NCBI GenBank assembly: GCA_017450705.1
Contig: JAFSTC010000018.1
Coordinates: 18,058-82,057 of the forward strand
DNA from: Lentisphaeria bacterium
GTDB lineage: Bacteria > Verrucomicrobiota > Lentisphaeria > Victivallales > Victivallaceae
Length of the DNA: 64,000 nucleotides
Direction: 5' to 3'
In this document: piece by piece, positions 36,077-45,572 of the stretch
Layout of the letters: each line of letters begins with the position of its first letter
Numbering within the stretch: position 1 is the stretch's first letter
Translations under genes and position numbers: made by a program
Notes under the pieces: model-generated
The model's database searches: none
The model's input: the letters and a program-made list of their open reading frames with translations, nothing else
Told to the model about the DNA's origin: nothing

Positions 36077-38176
36077 TTATTTGCCGGAGGGCTTCACCGA
36101 GGCCCGGAGCTTCCCGTCGGCGAAGGCCGCCGTCAGGACGGACCCGTCCTTGAAGGTCACCTCCGCGCCGTCGATGCCCTGCTGGCGGATGGCGGCCAGA
36201 GGATTGGCTTCCCGGGCCCCCAGCGGGATGAAGAGCGTGAGGAAGCGCTGCTCGCCCCGTCCCGAACGTTCGTGGAGGATCGTCGTCGTCTTCCTGTGGG
36301 GATTCTGCGCATAAAAGCCGCCGAGGGTGTCCCATTCGCCTTCCAGTCGCCCGCTGACGGCGGAAACGGTCACGTCTTTCGTGAAGAGCGGGGCGACGAT
36401 GAGGCGGGCCCGCAGGGCGGGATCGGGCCGCACGCGTTCCCGGGGACCGGCGGAACTTTTCTCCGTCGTGACAACGGCGGGGTGGCCGGGCAGGGCCGGA
36501 AGCAGTTCGAGGGCGTCCACGTGCCACCGGGCCTGATAACGGTGGGGCGAATCGGCGGCTTTCCCCTTCGGGATCAGCCGGTCGAGGACGATGAAGAGAC
36601 GGGGGCGGATGAACATCACTTCCCGCTCGTGACGGACGATGTCGTTGCCGATTTTGTTCCATCCCTGATCGTAGACGGCTTTGGCGTAATCGGTTTTGCC
36701 GTCGCTGGAGAAATCCCCCGTCAGCGGGGACTGCGTCACCCGGTCTTCGGTCTTCCAGCGGTCCCGGAACTGGCCGAGGCCGTCGACGGTGACGAGATTG
36801 TGGCCGAGACTGGAGGTCGCGTATTTGCGGAACTTGCTGTGGGCGTAACTGCCGCCGCCGTCGTCGTAAAGGAGCTGGTCCTGTCCCTTCCAGATGGAGA
36901 TGTTGAGTTTGTCCTGATGCATGTGCCACATGCCCAGCGGACCGATGTCGAAGGCCAGATAATTGGCCTCGGGCTCCCACGACTCCCGCATGATGACGAA
37001 CCCCGTCCACGGCATCACGCAGGAGAGGAACTCCGGCGCTTTGCCCTTTTTGCGCTGTGTCTTCACCCAGAGGAAATCCTTCCTCGCGGGAAACAGCCGA
37101 ACGGCGTTTTCGAAATTCTGCCACAGCCGCGCGTGGACCGTGTCGTTGCCCATGGGCATGTCGAAGGCCGGGGTCATCATTTTGAGCTGGGCCTCGAAGG
37201 CCCGCTCCAGCGGCGCGGTGAAATCTGCGGGGATCTCGTCGGCGAAACCGCAGTCACGGGCGATCTTCGTGATGAGGACGAGATTGCCGACGACGCTGTT
37301 GTGATAGCTGTTGGTGAGCTCGTTGAGAAATCCGTCCGGCAGGAACATGCTCCCGACCCGGGCCGCGAGCAGATCCAGCGCCAGCCTGCGCGCCCGGGAG
37401 GCGTCCTTGAATTCCGGGAACATGGCGCTGAAGGTGTAGATGCCGTGCATTTCCATGATGAAGATGTTGCCGGTGGTGGGGTTGCGCTCAAGGAACCGCC
37501 GCTGGATCAGCGACAGGTAACAGTACATGATCACGTCGTCGTCGGTGAATTCGGGCGCGGTGATGAAGGCCGTGTACGCCGAGGCCCAGAAGCGCGACAG
37601 GCGCAGACCGCATTCGATGGTCCGCCACGTGGAGCCCGGCACGTTCCGCCGCTTTGCCGGCATGGGGCAGGCCAGCGCCCAGGAGCGGAGCTGCCGCACG
37701 AAGGTCTCTGCATACCGGGGATCCTTTTTTTTCGAGTACATCCCGGCCATGTCGACGAACCAGCCCATGCGGTTCAATTGCCACTGCCACTCGTTGTCCA
37801 GCATGCCGGGGATCTTGGCCGTCATGTTGTAGTGCCAGTCGATCTTCCGGTCGGGGAATGTGTAAACATGCGGGGGCCGCCGCCAGGTGTAGGCGAGACC
37901 GTCTTTGGCGCTCTGCGCGTTGGGGCGCTTCAGCGGCTCCCTGATGACGGCGGGCTGTTTCTTGGCGCGGAGATAGGCGACGAAGGCTTTCGCTGCCGCC
38001 TTTTTGTCTCCCGCCATGTAAAAATTCTTTGCCTGTTCCAGACCGGGATAGTCCCAATTGAGGGAAGACAGCACTTCGTCGCGCCATTCCTCCTTGAGCA
38101 CGGGCCTGTCCAGTTCGTCGGCGGGGAGGACCGCCGTCAGCAGACAGGCGGCAAAGAGACAGACAAGGGCTTTCAT
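36077..38176 (-). CDS. Secreted heparinase II/III-family polysaccharide lyase
   Basis: 699 aa with a signal peptide (residues 1-18, LVCLFAACLLTAVLPA). An alpha-helical toroid occupies about 20-380, including WRTIECGLRLSRFWASAY and MEMHGIYTFSAMFPEF. The heparinase II/III beta-sandwich follows, with WHMHQDKLNISIWKGQDQLL and DDGGGSYAHSKFRKY, the hallmark region with the catalytic histidine and tyrosine. Related lyases attack heparan, chondroitin, alginate or oligoalginate; the polymer is not predictable here. It lies 17 nt after the pseudopilin gene and ends its operon. Confidence 0.87.
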   Translation of the reverse strand: MKALVCLFAACLLTAVLPADELDRPVLKEEWRDEVLSSLNWDYPGLEQAKNFYMAGDKKAAAKAFVAYLRAKKQPAVIREPLKRPNAQSAKDGLAYTWRRPPHVYTFPDRKIDWHYNMTAKIPGMLDNEWQWQLNRMGWFVDMAGMYSKKKDPRYAETFVRQLRSWALACPMPAKRRNVPGSTWRTIECGLRLSRFWASAYTAFITAPEFTDDDVIMYCYLSLIQRRFLERNPTTGNIFIMEMHGIYTFSAMFPEFKDASRARRLALDLLAARVGSMFLPDGFLNELTNSYHNSVVGNLVLITKIARDCGFADEIPADFTAPLERAFEAQLKMMTPAFDMPMGNDTVHARLWQNFENAVRLFPARKDFLWVKTQRKKGKAPEFLSCVMPWTGFVIMRESWEPEANYLAFDIGPLGMWHMHQDKLNISIWKGQDQLLYDDGGGSYAHSKFRKYATSSLGHNLVTVDGLGQFRDRWKTEDRVTQSPLTGDFSSDGKTDYAKAVYDQGWNKIGNDIVRHEREVMFIRPRLFIVLDRLIPKGKAADSPHRYQARWHVDALELLPALPGHPAVVTTEKSSAGPRERVRPDPALRARLIVAPLFTKDVTVSAVSGRLEGEWDTLGGFYAQNPHRKTTTILHERSGRGEQRFLTLFIPLGAREANPLAAIRQQGIDGAEVTFKDGSVLTAAFADGKLRASVKPSGK

Positions 38177-38193
38177 GCGGTTTTCCCCCGGGA

Positions 38194-38958
38194 TCAGAAG
38201 AACGGCCGCCAGAAGCGGGATTTGGCGGAATAGATTTCCAGCCCCATGCCGGCGAGATACGGATTATTGGTCGCGGTATAGGAATCGGGGTCGATGGTGC
38301 AGTTGTTTTTCATGGGGGCGGCGTGTCCGTCGAAGTAGACGAAGTTGACGGTCCCGCTGTGCCGCACCGCGACGGAGCCGATGTCGCTGCTGACGCTTCC
38401 CCAGCCCTGCGCCACCAGACTGTTGCCCTTTCTCTTGCCCACGGTGGCGCATTCGGAAAAGACCATGCTGACCGAGGGAGACTTCACTTTGGTGACCTTG
38501 TAGGGGGCCTTGATGACGGCGAAGGCCGCCATGCGGTTCATGCCGTAGTCGATGTAGTCGGTGTAGAGATAGGCGCTGGTATCCCGGTTGATCCGGTAGT
38601 CGTTCCATTGCGTCCGCGCCTCCCTGTTGGTGGAGGTGGGGCAGATGACCGTGTTCTGCTCCAGCATTTTGACGGACCACATGATCCCCGCCCACGAGAT
38701 CTTTCCGCCGCCCGCGTTCAGCCCGTTGTGGGGCGGGATCATGTCTTCATAGGCCCCGGCGTACATGAGCAGATTGCTGCCCAGCTGTTTGCAGTTGGCC
38801 AGACAGGTGGCTGCTCTTCCCCGTTCCCGGGCCTGCTGAAGGGCCGGCATGAGCATGCTGGCGAGGATGGCGATGATGGCGATCACGACCAGCAGCTCGA
38901 TCAGGGTGAAGCGGAGGGAGGGGGTGGAGACAGGGAGGTGATGACGACGTTTCTGCAT
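38194..38958 (-). CDS. Prepilin-type / H-X9-DG pseudopilin 4
   Basis: A 254-aa pseudopilin. The basic leader ends at R16 and F17 opens [20 protein letters not shown]. The C-terminal motif [14 protein letters not shown] has exact H-X9-DG spacing. CPTS, YGMN and a V-KSPS-M segment are shared in type with the other family members. GGAG overlaps the stop of the LacI-type regulator gene, so translation is probably coupled. It is the middle gene of the regulator-pseudopilin-lyase operon. Confidence 0.9.
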   Translation of the reverse strand: MQKRRHHLPVSTPSLRFTLIELLVVIAIIAILASMLMPALQQARERGRAATCLANCKQLGSNLLMYAGAYEDMIPPHNGLNAGGGKISWAGIMWSVKMLEQNTVICPTSTNREARTQWNDYRINRDTSAYLYTDYIDYGMNRMAAFAVIKAPYKVTKVKSPSVSMVFSECATVGKRKGNSLVAQGWGSVSSDIGSVAVRHSGTVNFVYFDGHAAPMKNNCTIDPDSYTATNNPYLAGMGLEIYSAKSRFWRPFF

Positions 38959-38969
38959 GATGGAGACTC

Positions 38970-40004
38970 CTATTGTTTTCGTTTGATACGGGTAGATGCT
39001 TTTGGGGAAACGGCGGCGGGCTCCAGGGGCTCTTCGCCGCGGACGCTGCCGCGGAGGACGAGCCGGGGCTGGACGCTGAGTCGGAGATGGGGCAGATCGG
39101 GGTTACAGATCCTTTCGTGGAGCCGCCGCATGGCGAGGCGGCCCATCTCCATCAGGTCGAAGTCCACCGAGGAGAGGAAGGGAGCCGCCGCGAACTGGTC
39201 CAGATTGTTGAAGCCGATCACCTGGATGTCCTCCGGGACGCGCAGATGGTTTTCGTCGAGGACGCGCCGCAGTTCCGGGTAGTAGGAGTCGTGGCAGAGC
39301 ACGGCGTCGGGCAGACCGTCCCGCAGACGGAACTCCTCGAAACTTTTGCGGAACGCCTCCTCCTGATCCTCCGGATGATTGTAGCGGATCTGGTGGACCC
39401 GGAACCAGCGGTCGGAGAAGCCGTACTGCTCGCAGAGCATCAGGAAGATGCTGCGCTGCTCCATGAGGTTCCGGTGGAGATATCCCCGCCGCTCGAAGGC
39501 GAAGTAGGCGATTTTGGTGTATCCCCTGTCCAGCAGGTATTTGACGGGCAGATAAACGATGGCCATGCAGTCGGGCATGACGGCGTCCAGCGAGGAATCG
39601 GGCAGGGCACGGTTGAGCAGGACCGTGGGCAGACCGAAATAGTCCTGGGGCATGTCGGTGAAATCGGGCGAAGCGATGACGCCGTCGAATTTGCGGCGCT
39701 TGAGCTGGGAACCGAGGGCGCGGGTCGGCATGAAGACGAGGGAGTAGTCCAGTTCGGAGGCGACCTGCTGCGCGCCGAGGAACATTTGGTGGAAAAAGGC
39801 CAGTTCCCGGAAATTTTCAGGCGCGGCGAAGGCGATGTCGAAGGTATGATTGGCGTTGAGCTGTTCCGGTGCGGAGGCGCGGCAGTAGGCAAGGACCGCC
39901 CGGCGCAGCTCCCGACTGAATTTCGTACTGTCCGGGTGTTTCAGGATCCGCGACACCGTCGATTGCGAGATGTCGAAGCGTCTGGCGATCTCCGCTTGCG
40001 TCAT
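38970..40004 (-). CDS. LacI-family transcriptional regulator
   Basis: 344 aa. The [23 protein letters not shown] is at the very N-terminus (residues 2-21), followed by a hinge and a periplasmic-binding-type sensor domain ([50 protein letters not shown]). The C-terminal [21 protein letters not shown] and RLVLRGS are typical. The start at 40004 has GGGGGGA upstream; the frame extends further but lacks family residues. It is the first gene of the operon with pseudopilin 4 and the heparinase-type lyase, and probably controls it. Confidence 0.92.
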   Translation of the reverse strand: MTQAEIARRFDISQSTVSRILKHPDSTKFSRELRRAVLAYCRASAPEQLNANHTFDIAFAAPENFRELAFFHQMFLGAQQVASELDYSLVFMPTRALGSQLKRRKFDGVIASPDFTDMPQDYFGLPTVLLNRALPDSSLDAVMPDCMAIVYLPVKYLLDRGYTKIAYFAFERRGYLHRNLMEQRSIFLMLCEQYGFSDRWFRVHQIRYNHPEDQEEAFRKSFEEFRLRDGLPDAVLCHDSYYPELRRVLDENHLRVPEDIQVIGFNNLDQFAAAPFLSSVDFDLMEMGRLAMRRLHERICNPDLPHLRLSVQPRLVLRGSVRGEEPLEPAAVSPKASTRIKRKQ

Positions 40005-40023
40005 GCCTGTTCCCCCCTGTTTG

Positions 40024-40037
40024 GGATAAATATATCC
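40024..40037. promoter_or_regulatory. Palindromic operator candidate at the LacI-type gene promoter
   Basis: GGATAAATATATCC, with 5-bp perfect arms around a 4-nt centre, overlaps the -10 box of the promoter at 40029-40056. Confidence 0.5.
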
Positions 40038-40056
40038 GGACGCAGGGAAAAAGCAA
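40029..40056 (-). promoter_or_regulatory. Promoter of the LacI-pseudopilin-lyase operon
   Basis: Minus strand: TTGCTT (40051-40056), 16 nt, TATATT (40029-40034), leader of about 20 nt with a G-rich Shine-Dalgarno. Confidence 0.65.
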
Positions 40057-40093
40057 GAAAAAAACGCATGAAACGGGGCATATTTGAAGCCAT

Positions 40094-40138
40094 AAAACGG
40101 CGGGCAATCGGCCCTCCCGGGGCCTCCGTTCACCGCCG
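40094..40138 (-). terminator. Terminator-like hairpin after the PHP-domain gene
   Basis: Outer stem CGGCGG (40133-40138) with CCGCCG (40098-40103), inner stem GGCCC/GGGCC, then TTTTA on the minus strand. It separates the two LacI operons. The T-run is short. Confidence 0.6.
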
Positions 40139-40142
40139 GCCG

Positions 40143-41888
40143 TCAGGCCTTGAAGAAGGGATTGGCGACAAGGTGGGTGCGGCGCCCTTTCACTTCGACG
40201 CGGAGGAAACGGCGGCAGGCCATTTCGGGCACGTCGAAGCGGAGGTCGGCTTCGCGGCAGTCCGGCGGGAGCGTTTCCGTTTTCGCCGGACGGTCGTCCG
40301 CGTACAGTTCCACGGCTGTGAGCGGGTCGGCGGAGGTAACTTTGACCGTGATGACGCCCCTCTGCTCCGCAGGAGGGATCGTGTCGCCGGGCAGGTATTT
40401 CCCGAACCGGATGTCGGCGCTCTCCGCCCCGAAGCCCGGGATCACGTGGCCCTTCTTTATCGCGGCAACCAGATTTTCCGCCGTGGGCGGGCCGTCGAAC
40501 CAGATGAGATCGAACACGGGATTCCGGCGCAGACGGGTGATGCCCCACATGTCCACCGAGGCCATGAGGGTGATATGCGAACCGGCCAGCCACGCCTTTT
40601 CCTGTTCGGAGCCCCGGAAGGGGTGTTTCTCCAGCACGTCCGGATCGATGCCCGTCCGCTCGAAGCCGTAGGTATCCACGGCGTCGAAATCGTAGTTGCG
40701 CCAGTAGCCGTTCACGGGGTGCGTGGCGCAGGCGACGCCGCCCTGACTGTGGATGTAGTCGATGGCGCTGCGCGCGTACTCGTCCACGTCCCGGTCGTCG
40801 AAGAGGGAGCGCGTGAAGGTGTTGCGGCACGACGTGACGCCCATGGCGAGGATATGATAGGCGCTGGTGTACTTTTCGCTTTCGTTGTAGTTGAAAGGGT
40901 GGTACTCCATGCCCGGCAGAAGGGTCACTTTTTCGTCGCAGTATTTCGCGTAATCCGGCGCGTCGTGATAGCTCAAGGCATCCTTGAAACCGAGGACGCC
41001 CACGTCGTACCCGAAGGCCCGCATGGCCGCGTTGAGGCCGCCGAAGGAGTTGTCGGCGGCGTACCAGTCGAGACTGTGCAGATGGGTGATGGTCTTCCGC
41101 CAGCCCGGCGCCCCGTCCGCCTTGCCCCGGGGCGGAGCGGGGGGCAGGGCCTCTCCTGCCTTGAAGCACCGGAAATAGGTCAGCAGATTTTCCAGACAGC
41201 GCTCCCAGAAGCGGAGGACCCGGCCCGAGGGATCCTCCTTCGTCTCGGGGAAGAGCAGCTGGATCCAGAAATAGAGCCCTTTCCCGTAACGGGCCTGCAT
41301 GATGAGGGCGCTGCCCTCGGGCATGGAGGGATCCATGTAGCTGCCGAGGACCTCCCACTTTTCCACGTCGGTCAGCGCCGACTGCGCGCAGGTGAAAAGG
41401 GTCTCGGGCTCGAGATTTCCCTTGGCGGCGGTGAAGGTGTTGCCCTTGAGCTCCCAGCCGACGAACTCGTCGGGCGTGATGACGTTGGGACTGGAGAAGA
41501 TGGCCCGTCCCGCGTCCTCGATCCACGGCATCAGGTAACTCATGCAGTCGTTGGAGCCGTCGCCCAGCGTCTGATAGTAACGGCTGACCAGCAGGGGCCG
41601 CCCCAGCTCCGCGGGGAGGAAACAGGGATTGCAGCGGAAGGCGTCCTGATGGGTGACAAGACAGATGCCGCCCGCCGCAACGAAATGGTGGATGCGGTCC
41701 CGGTCGTTCTCCAGGTCGTCGTTGACCGCGCCCTGACCGACGATGAGGACGTCGAGATCGTCGAGATAGTCCCGGCGCGTATAGTCCACTTTGCGGACGG
41801 GCACGCCTTTCTCCCGGAGGAAATCGCCGATGTTCCAGGCGGTTTTGAACCAGTGTTCCCACAGACCGAGGCGCAGAGGACTTTGCAT
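40143..41888 (-). CDS. GATase-like / PHP-domain two-part protein
   Basis: 581 aa, no signal peptide. Residues 1-235 resemble a class I glutamine-amidotransferase or trimerisation-type domain (DDLDVLIVGQGAVNDD, FVAAGGICLVTHQDAF, ARYGKGLYFWIQLLF) without a clear catalytic cysteine. From about 260, THLHSLDWYA carries the H-x-H of PHP phosphoesterases, followed by LLPGMEYHPFN, GGVACATHPVNGYW and GSHITLMASVDMWG. A short Ig-like tail ends the protein. It probably hydrolyses a phosphoester or acts as a metal-dependent carbohydrate enzyme; this is inference. It is the last gene of the CBM9-containing operon. Confidence 0.7.
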   Translation of the reverse strand: MQSPLRLGLWEHWFKTAWNIGDFLREKGVPVRKVDYTRRDYLDDLDVLIVGQGAVNDDLENDRDRIHHFVAAGGICLVTHQDAFRCNPCFLPAELGRPLLVSRYYQTLGDGSNDCMSYLMPWIEDAGRAIFSSPNVITPDEFVGWELKGNTFTAAKGNLEPETLFTCAQSALTDVEKWEVLGSYMDPSMPEGSALIMQARYGKGLYFWIQLLFPETKEDPSGRVLRFWERCLENLLTYFRCFKAGEALPPAPPRGKADGAPGWRKTITHLHSLDWYAADNSFGGLNAAMRAFGYDVGVLGFKDALSYHDAPDYAKYCDEKVTLLPGMEYHPFNYNESEKYTSAYHILAMGVTSCRNTFTRSLFDDRDVDEYARSAIDYIHSQGGVACATHPVNGYWRNYDFDAVDTYGFERTGIDPDVLEKHPFRGSEQEKAWLAGSHITLMASVDMWGITRLRRNPVFDLIWFDGPPTAENLVAAIKKGHVIPGFGAESADIRFGKYLPGDTIPPAEQRGVITVKVTSADPLTAVELYADDRPAKTETLPPDCREADLRFDVPEMACRRFLRVEVKGRRTHLVANPFFKA

Positions 41889-41909
41889 GTCAGGACGTCT
41901 CCCGGAACT

Positions 41910-42758
41910 TTATTTGCCGCTCACGTAGGGGTAGTTGATCGTGCCCCACAGCGGTTCGGAGATGCCTCCGCCGAGGACGGAGGCCCGGATCAGGATCTCG
42001 TTGCGCTTGAAGTCTGTCCTCTTGCGGACGGGACCGAGGGTCTTCACTTCGAACTCCGCGCTCCAGATCTTCTGGGTGTCGTCGGTCGGCTTCAGCTGGA
42101 GCTTGTCCATGCCGTTGAGTTTGGCGGCAAACAGCAGATCCGGGTGGATCAGCCGCACGGAGACGTCTTCCGCCGGCTCCTTCAGCGTCACGGTGAAGCG
42201 GATCTTGTCCCCGGGGCCGAAGGCTTTTTTCTCTTTGAACGCGGGGGAGTCGGCCGTGATGAAATTATCGGGCCGTTTGACCATTTTGAATTCGGAGAAG
42301 GTCACCTTCAGCGTGTAGTTGTAAATGAAGAGCTCGGCGGACTTCGGGATATCCTTGAGTTTCGCGCCCTCCCAGACGTTGAAGGCGAAAAATCCCGGTT
42401 CCTGGGTGTTGATCTGACCGGCGTTGAAGGCGTCCAGCGCCCGGATCCTGACGTTCCACGTGCGGTATCCGGGATTGGCTTTGACGGAGTCGATCTTGAA
42501 GACGAGCCATGGGTATTCCGGCGAGACGGGGACGCGGATGAAATCCCTGTGCCCGGTGTTGCCCCGCTGGGTGCACTCGAAGGAGAAGGTCTTGCCGTCG
42601 GAGGTGCGGGTGTGCTGACCCTTGATCCCCTCCCGCCAGTTCTTTTCGACGTTGCGGCAGTCCTCCTTCCAGAGGGTGTTGGGATCGGGGTTTTTGACGA
42701 TGTCGGCCCAAAGCAGCGCGGAGCCGCCCAGAAGCAGGGTTAAAGCGATTTTTTTCAT
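41910..42758 (-). CDS. Secreted protein of unknown function
   Basis: 282 aa with a signal peptide (residues 1-17, KKIALTLLLGGSALLWA). The rest is beta-rich and looks like two jelly-roll or Ig-like domains: FIRVPVSPEYPWLVFKID, YRTWNVRIRALDAF and KIRFTVTLKEPAEDVSVRL. No catalytic motif is recognised. It could be a carbohydrate-binding accessory. The ATG follows the stop of the CBM9 gene directly (TAA then ATG), so the two are translationally coupled and probably function together. Confidence 0.75.
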   Translation of the reverse strand: MKKIALTLLLGGSALLWADIVKNPDPNTLWKEDCRNVEKNWREGIKGQHTRTSDGKTFSFECTQRGNTGHRDFIRVPVSPEYPWLVFKIDSVKANPGYRTWNVRIRALDAFNAGQINTQEPGFFAFNVWEGAKLKDIPKSAELFIYNYTLKVTFSEFKMVKRPDNFITADSPAFKEKKAFGPGDKIRFTVTLKEPAEDVSVRLIHPDLLFAAKLNGMDKLQLKPTDDTQKIWSAEFEVKTLGPVRKRTDFKRNEILIRASVLGGGISEPLWGTINYPYVSGK

Positions 42759-45542
42759 TTACTTCACCAGTTCGATTTCATAGAGTTCGATATTCTTTTC
42801 CTTGTCCGACCCCGGGAAGTCGAAGCGGACCTTGACGGTTCTCTGAGGCTTTGCGAGTTTCCACTCCCAGCCGTACTCGCCGGACTTGACCGGCTTGACG
42901 TCGATGTTCTTCCATTCGCCGAACTTCCAGATCTTCACCGTCGCGCCGTCGATGTTGTACCCGTGCAGACGGATGCTGCCGAAAGTGGGGACGAATTTCG
43001 GGAAACTGATCTCGAACCAGCCCGGCTTGTCGCCCTTGGGGTGGTTCCAGGCCCAGATGTCGACCGTGCCGTCGAACATCTTGCCCTGCTGCCAGAGATT
43101 GTTGCGTCCGGCGGGGTTGCTGGAGTCGATCTCGATCTCGTAGCCCCGGCCGTGGAGGACGTTGCCCCGGGCGCTCCGGAGCCTCTCCATTTTTCCGATC
43201 ATGGCGGTCACTTCCGCGCGGGACTTGACGCCGGACGCGGCGCGGGTGCTGTAAAGCAGCACTTCATAGGGTTTGAATGTCCGCCTGACGCCGTTCCCCG
43301 CGGGGAGTTTCCCGGGGCCGCGGAACTCGGTCAATGCGGGGAATTCTTCAGGACTTTTCAGCTCGCCCTCCACGGCGTTCTCCGAGACGTTGCAGATGAC
43401 CAGCAGATACTCCTTCCCCAGGGTGAACAGGGCACCCTCCAGCATTTTGTCGCTGCTCTCAAGGGGTGTGGACCGGCCCAGGCAGATGATGTCTTCCAGC
43501 AGGCCGATGCTCTGGTAGAAATAACGCAGGCCCTCGTAGAGGGTGGGACGGTCGCCCAGATCGTGGTAGGCGTAGGCCCAGAGGAGACGTCCGCCGTTGA
43601 CGATGGCGCTCCAGATGGTGCACTCCAGTTCGTCGAAGGTGAGGTAGTCCGAGAGGCGGTTGGTTCCGTTGCCGTAGCTGAAGAACTGCGGCGTGAGGCC
43701 CGTGGCCTTGTCGGCACGTTTCAGCTTCGAGATGTCGCGGACATAGTCGCGTGTTTTGAAGATGGGGTTGTTCATCAGGCGTTTCGTGCGCTTGTCGCTG
43801 TCGAAGAAGGGCCCGGGGTAGGGATGCGTCGAAAAGACGTCAGCGCAGTCCACATAGGCCCCGCAGGAACGGCTGCAGATCAGCACGGGATGCAGCGGAT
43901 CCAGTTCCTTCACATAGTCATAGAGGTACTTGAGGTAGATGGGCGAGATCTCCCGGCATTCCGGTTCGTCCGAGAGGTAGTAGAAGACGAACTCCCTGTC
44001 GCGGAAGCGCTCGATGCGGCGCTTGACCGCGTCGAAGAGCTTTTGCGAGGGCCGCCTGTCTTTGGTCGTCTCGGGCTCGATGCCCCGCCCCAGCAGGCGG
44101 AAGGGTTCCAGGATGCAGATGCTGAAACGGTTCAAAAAGAGGTCGTCGGCGTCGAATTTCTTTTTGAACGCCTCGCCGCCCTTGAAGTATTTTGCGTAGA
44201 CGTCTCTGGGAAAGAATGGTTTACCGTTTTTTAGGACGCAGCCGTTCTCGACCCGGTAATAGACTTTCCCCCCGGCGTCGGGCCGGCGGATGACGATGGA
44301 CGACGAGGCCGTTTTTGTGCCGTTGTCGAATATCTCCGCCGTGACCGTCGTGCGGCCGTGCTTCATGCCCGGCGTGGCGAAGGAGAAGGGGACCTTGCCG
44401 CGGACGCCGTCGAAGACTTTTTTCTCTTCGGGAACGCCGTCGCCGGCGATGGTGACTTCGGCCCTGACGGGCTTATCAGAGTTGATTTTCAGGTGTCCGG
44501 CGACCTTTGAGCAGTCCTGATCGGGGAAGAAGGTGTTGGCGTAGCAGGGCGTTTCCGCGACGATGGCGACGGGATTGTAGGAAATGGCGACGGGATACAC
44601 TCTCCCCAGGTCGGCCAGTCCGCTCTTCCACTCGATCCTGACCGGGATCTTGCCGGTCCGGGGGTAGGACGTGTTGGGGACGGCGATCCTGTTCAGCCCC
44701 GGCTCCAGCGCGGTCTTGAGACGGACGGGCTTCCCGCCGGGCACCGTCACGACGATCTGGCCTTTCCCCGCGGACTTCTCCGTCGCCTGGATCTCGAGGA
44801 GCGTAGAGGCCCGGAAGCCCTTGCCCATGGCGGTCACGGCCTCGACCGAGGCGTTCTGGATGAAGATGTCTTCCTCGGGCTTGCGCACGGGGAAGCCGGA
44901 GAGCGACCTGAAGAGTTTGGATTCCTGCGACTTGTAGCGCATGGGCGACCATGTGGCGCTTTCGATGACGGGCCGCCGGGTGCGGGTGACGTTGAAAAGC
45001 CAGGTGGTGTTCCAGTTCCGGTTGCGGGTCATGTAGAAGCCCGACAGGGGGAACTTCATTTCGACCGACCAGAAATCCTTGCCCTTGCAGACTTGTGACT
45101 CCCACAGCGGTTCGTAGGGATCCGGGTGGATGACGCCGCCTTCGCCGTACCACTGGCTCCAGCGGATGTTGCTCGCGGTCACGAGAAACTGATAGAATTC
45201 GTCGGGATTGCCCGTGGGGGCCATGAAGACCTCCACGCCGTCCATGCCCCAGATGGCGCCCGATTCGGGGGCCTTGAGTTTGGACATGAGGGGTTCTTCG
45301 CAGCGCACGCCGACATAGAGGGCGCCGCCGCGGAACAGCACCTGAAACTGCGTTTTGGCCTTGAGGCTCTTTTTGCCGGAGTTGGCGAAGGGGCGGAAAT
45401 CTGCGTGGACCTCGGCCTCCTTCCAGGCCGGATCATCCAGTTTGCCGTCCAGAACGATGTCTGTTTTGGCCGTCGGGATATCTGCCGCAAGACACAGAGA
45501 GGCGCATACGGCGGAGAGGAGCGCGTATCTTTTAGTCATCAT
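42759..45542 (-). CDS. Large secreted protein: CBM9-like, TIM-barrel and discoidin-like domains
   Basis: 927 aa with a signal peptide (residues 1-19). About 22-230 is a CBM9-like carbohydrate-binding domain (IVLDGKLDDPAWKEAEVH, LYVGVRCEEP, WGMDGVEVFMAP, WSVEMKFPLS). Ig-like segments follow to about 430. A barrel-like region (about 435-720) includes FVFYYLSDEPECREISPIY, the DEPE stretch recalling the acid residue of GH2/GH5-like hydrolases, then HPVLICSRS and WAYAYHD. The C-terminal 130 residues resemble a discoidin/F5-8C (CBM32-like) domain. It follows pseudopilin 5 by 30 nt. Enzymatic activity is plausible but not certain. Confidence 0.78.
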   Translation of the reverse strand: MMTKRYALLSAVCASLCLAADIPTAKTDIVLDGKLDDPAWKEAEVHADFRPFANSGKKSLKAKTQFQVLFRGGALYVGVRCEEPLMSKLKAPESGAIWGMDGVEVFMAPTGNPDEFYQFLVTASNIRWSQWYGEGGVIHPDPYEPLWESQVCKGKDFWSVEMKFPLSGFYMTRNRNWNTTWLFNVTRTRRPVIESATWSPMRYKSQESKLFRSLSGFPVRKPEEDIFIQNASVEAVTAMGKGFRASTLLEIQATEKSAGKGQIVVTVPGGKPVRLKTALEPGLNRIAVPNTSYPRTGKIPVRIEWKSGLADLGRVYPVAISYNPVAIVAETPCYANTFFPDQDCSKVAGHLKINSDKPVRAEVTIAGDGVPEEKKVFDGVRGKVPFSFATPGMKHGRTTVTAEIFDNGTKTASSSIVIRRPDAGGKVYYRVENGCVLKNGKPFFPRDVYAKYFKGGEAFKKKFDADDLFLNRFSICILEPFRLLGRGIEPETTKDRRPSQKLFDAVKRRIERFRDREFVFYYLSDEPECREISPIYLKYLYDYVKELDPLHPVLICSRSCGAYVDCADVFSTHPYPGPFFDSDKRTKRLMNNPIFKTRDYVRDISKLKRADKATGLTPQFFSYGNGTNRLSDYLTFDELECTIWSAIVNGGRLLWAYAYHDLGDRPTLYEGLRYFYQSIGLLEDIICLGRSTPLESSDKMLEGALFTLGKEYLLVICNVSENAVEGELKSPEEFPALTEFRGPGKLPAGNGVRRTFKPYEVLLYSTRAASGVKSRAEVTAMIGKMERLRSARGNVLHGRGYEIEIDSSNPAGRNNLWQQGKMFDGTVDIWAWNHPKGDKPGWFEISFPKFVPTFGSIRLHGYNIDGATVKIWKFGEWKNIDVKPVKSGEYGWEWKLAKPQRTVKVRFDFPGSDKEKNIELYEIELVK

Positions 45543-45572
45543 GAGAACTTTCCTTTGCCGTTTTGAGGTACG

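Noticed and set aside
36272..38233. A 653-codon plus-strand open frame
   Set aside because: Antisense to the heparinase-type lyase with its hallmark motifs.
38973..42743. A 1256-codon open frame on the plus strand
   Set aside because: It runs antisense across a LacI-type gene, the PHP gene and the orphan secreted gene, all with recognisable domains or signals. GC-rich codon use keeps the opposite frame open.
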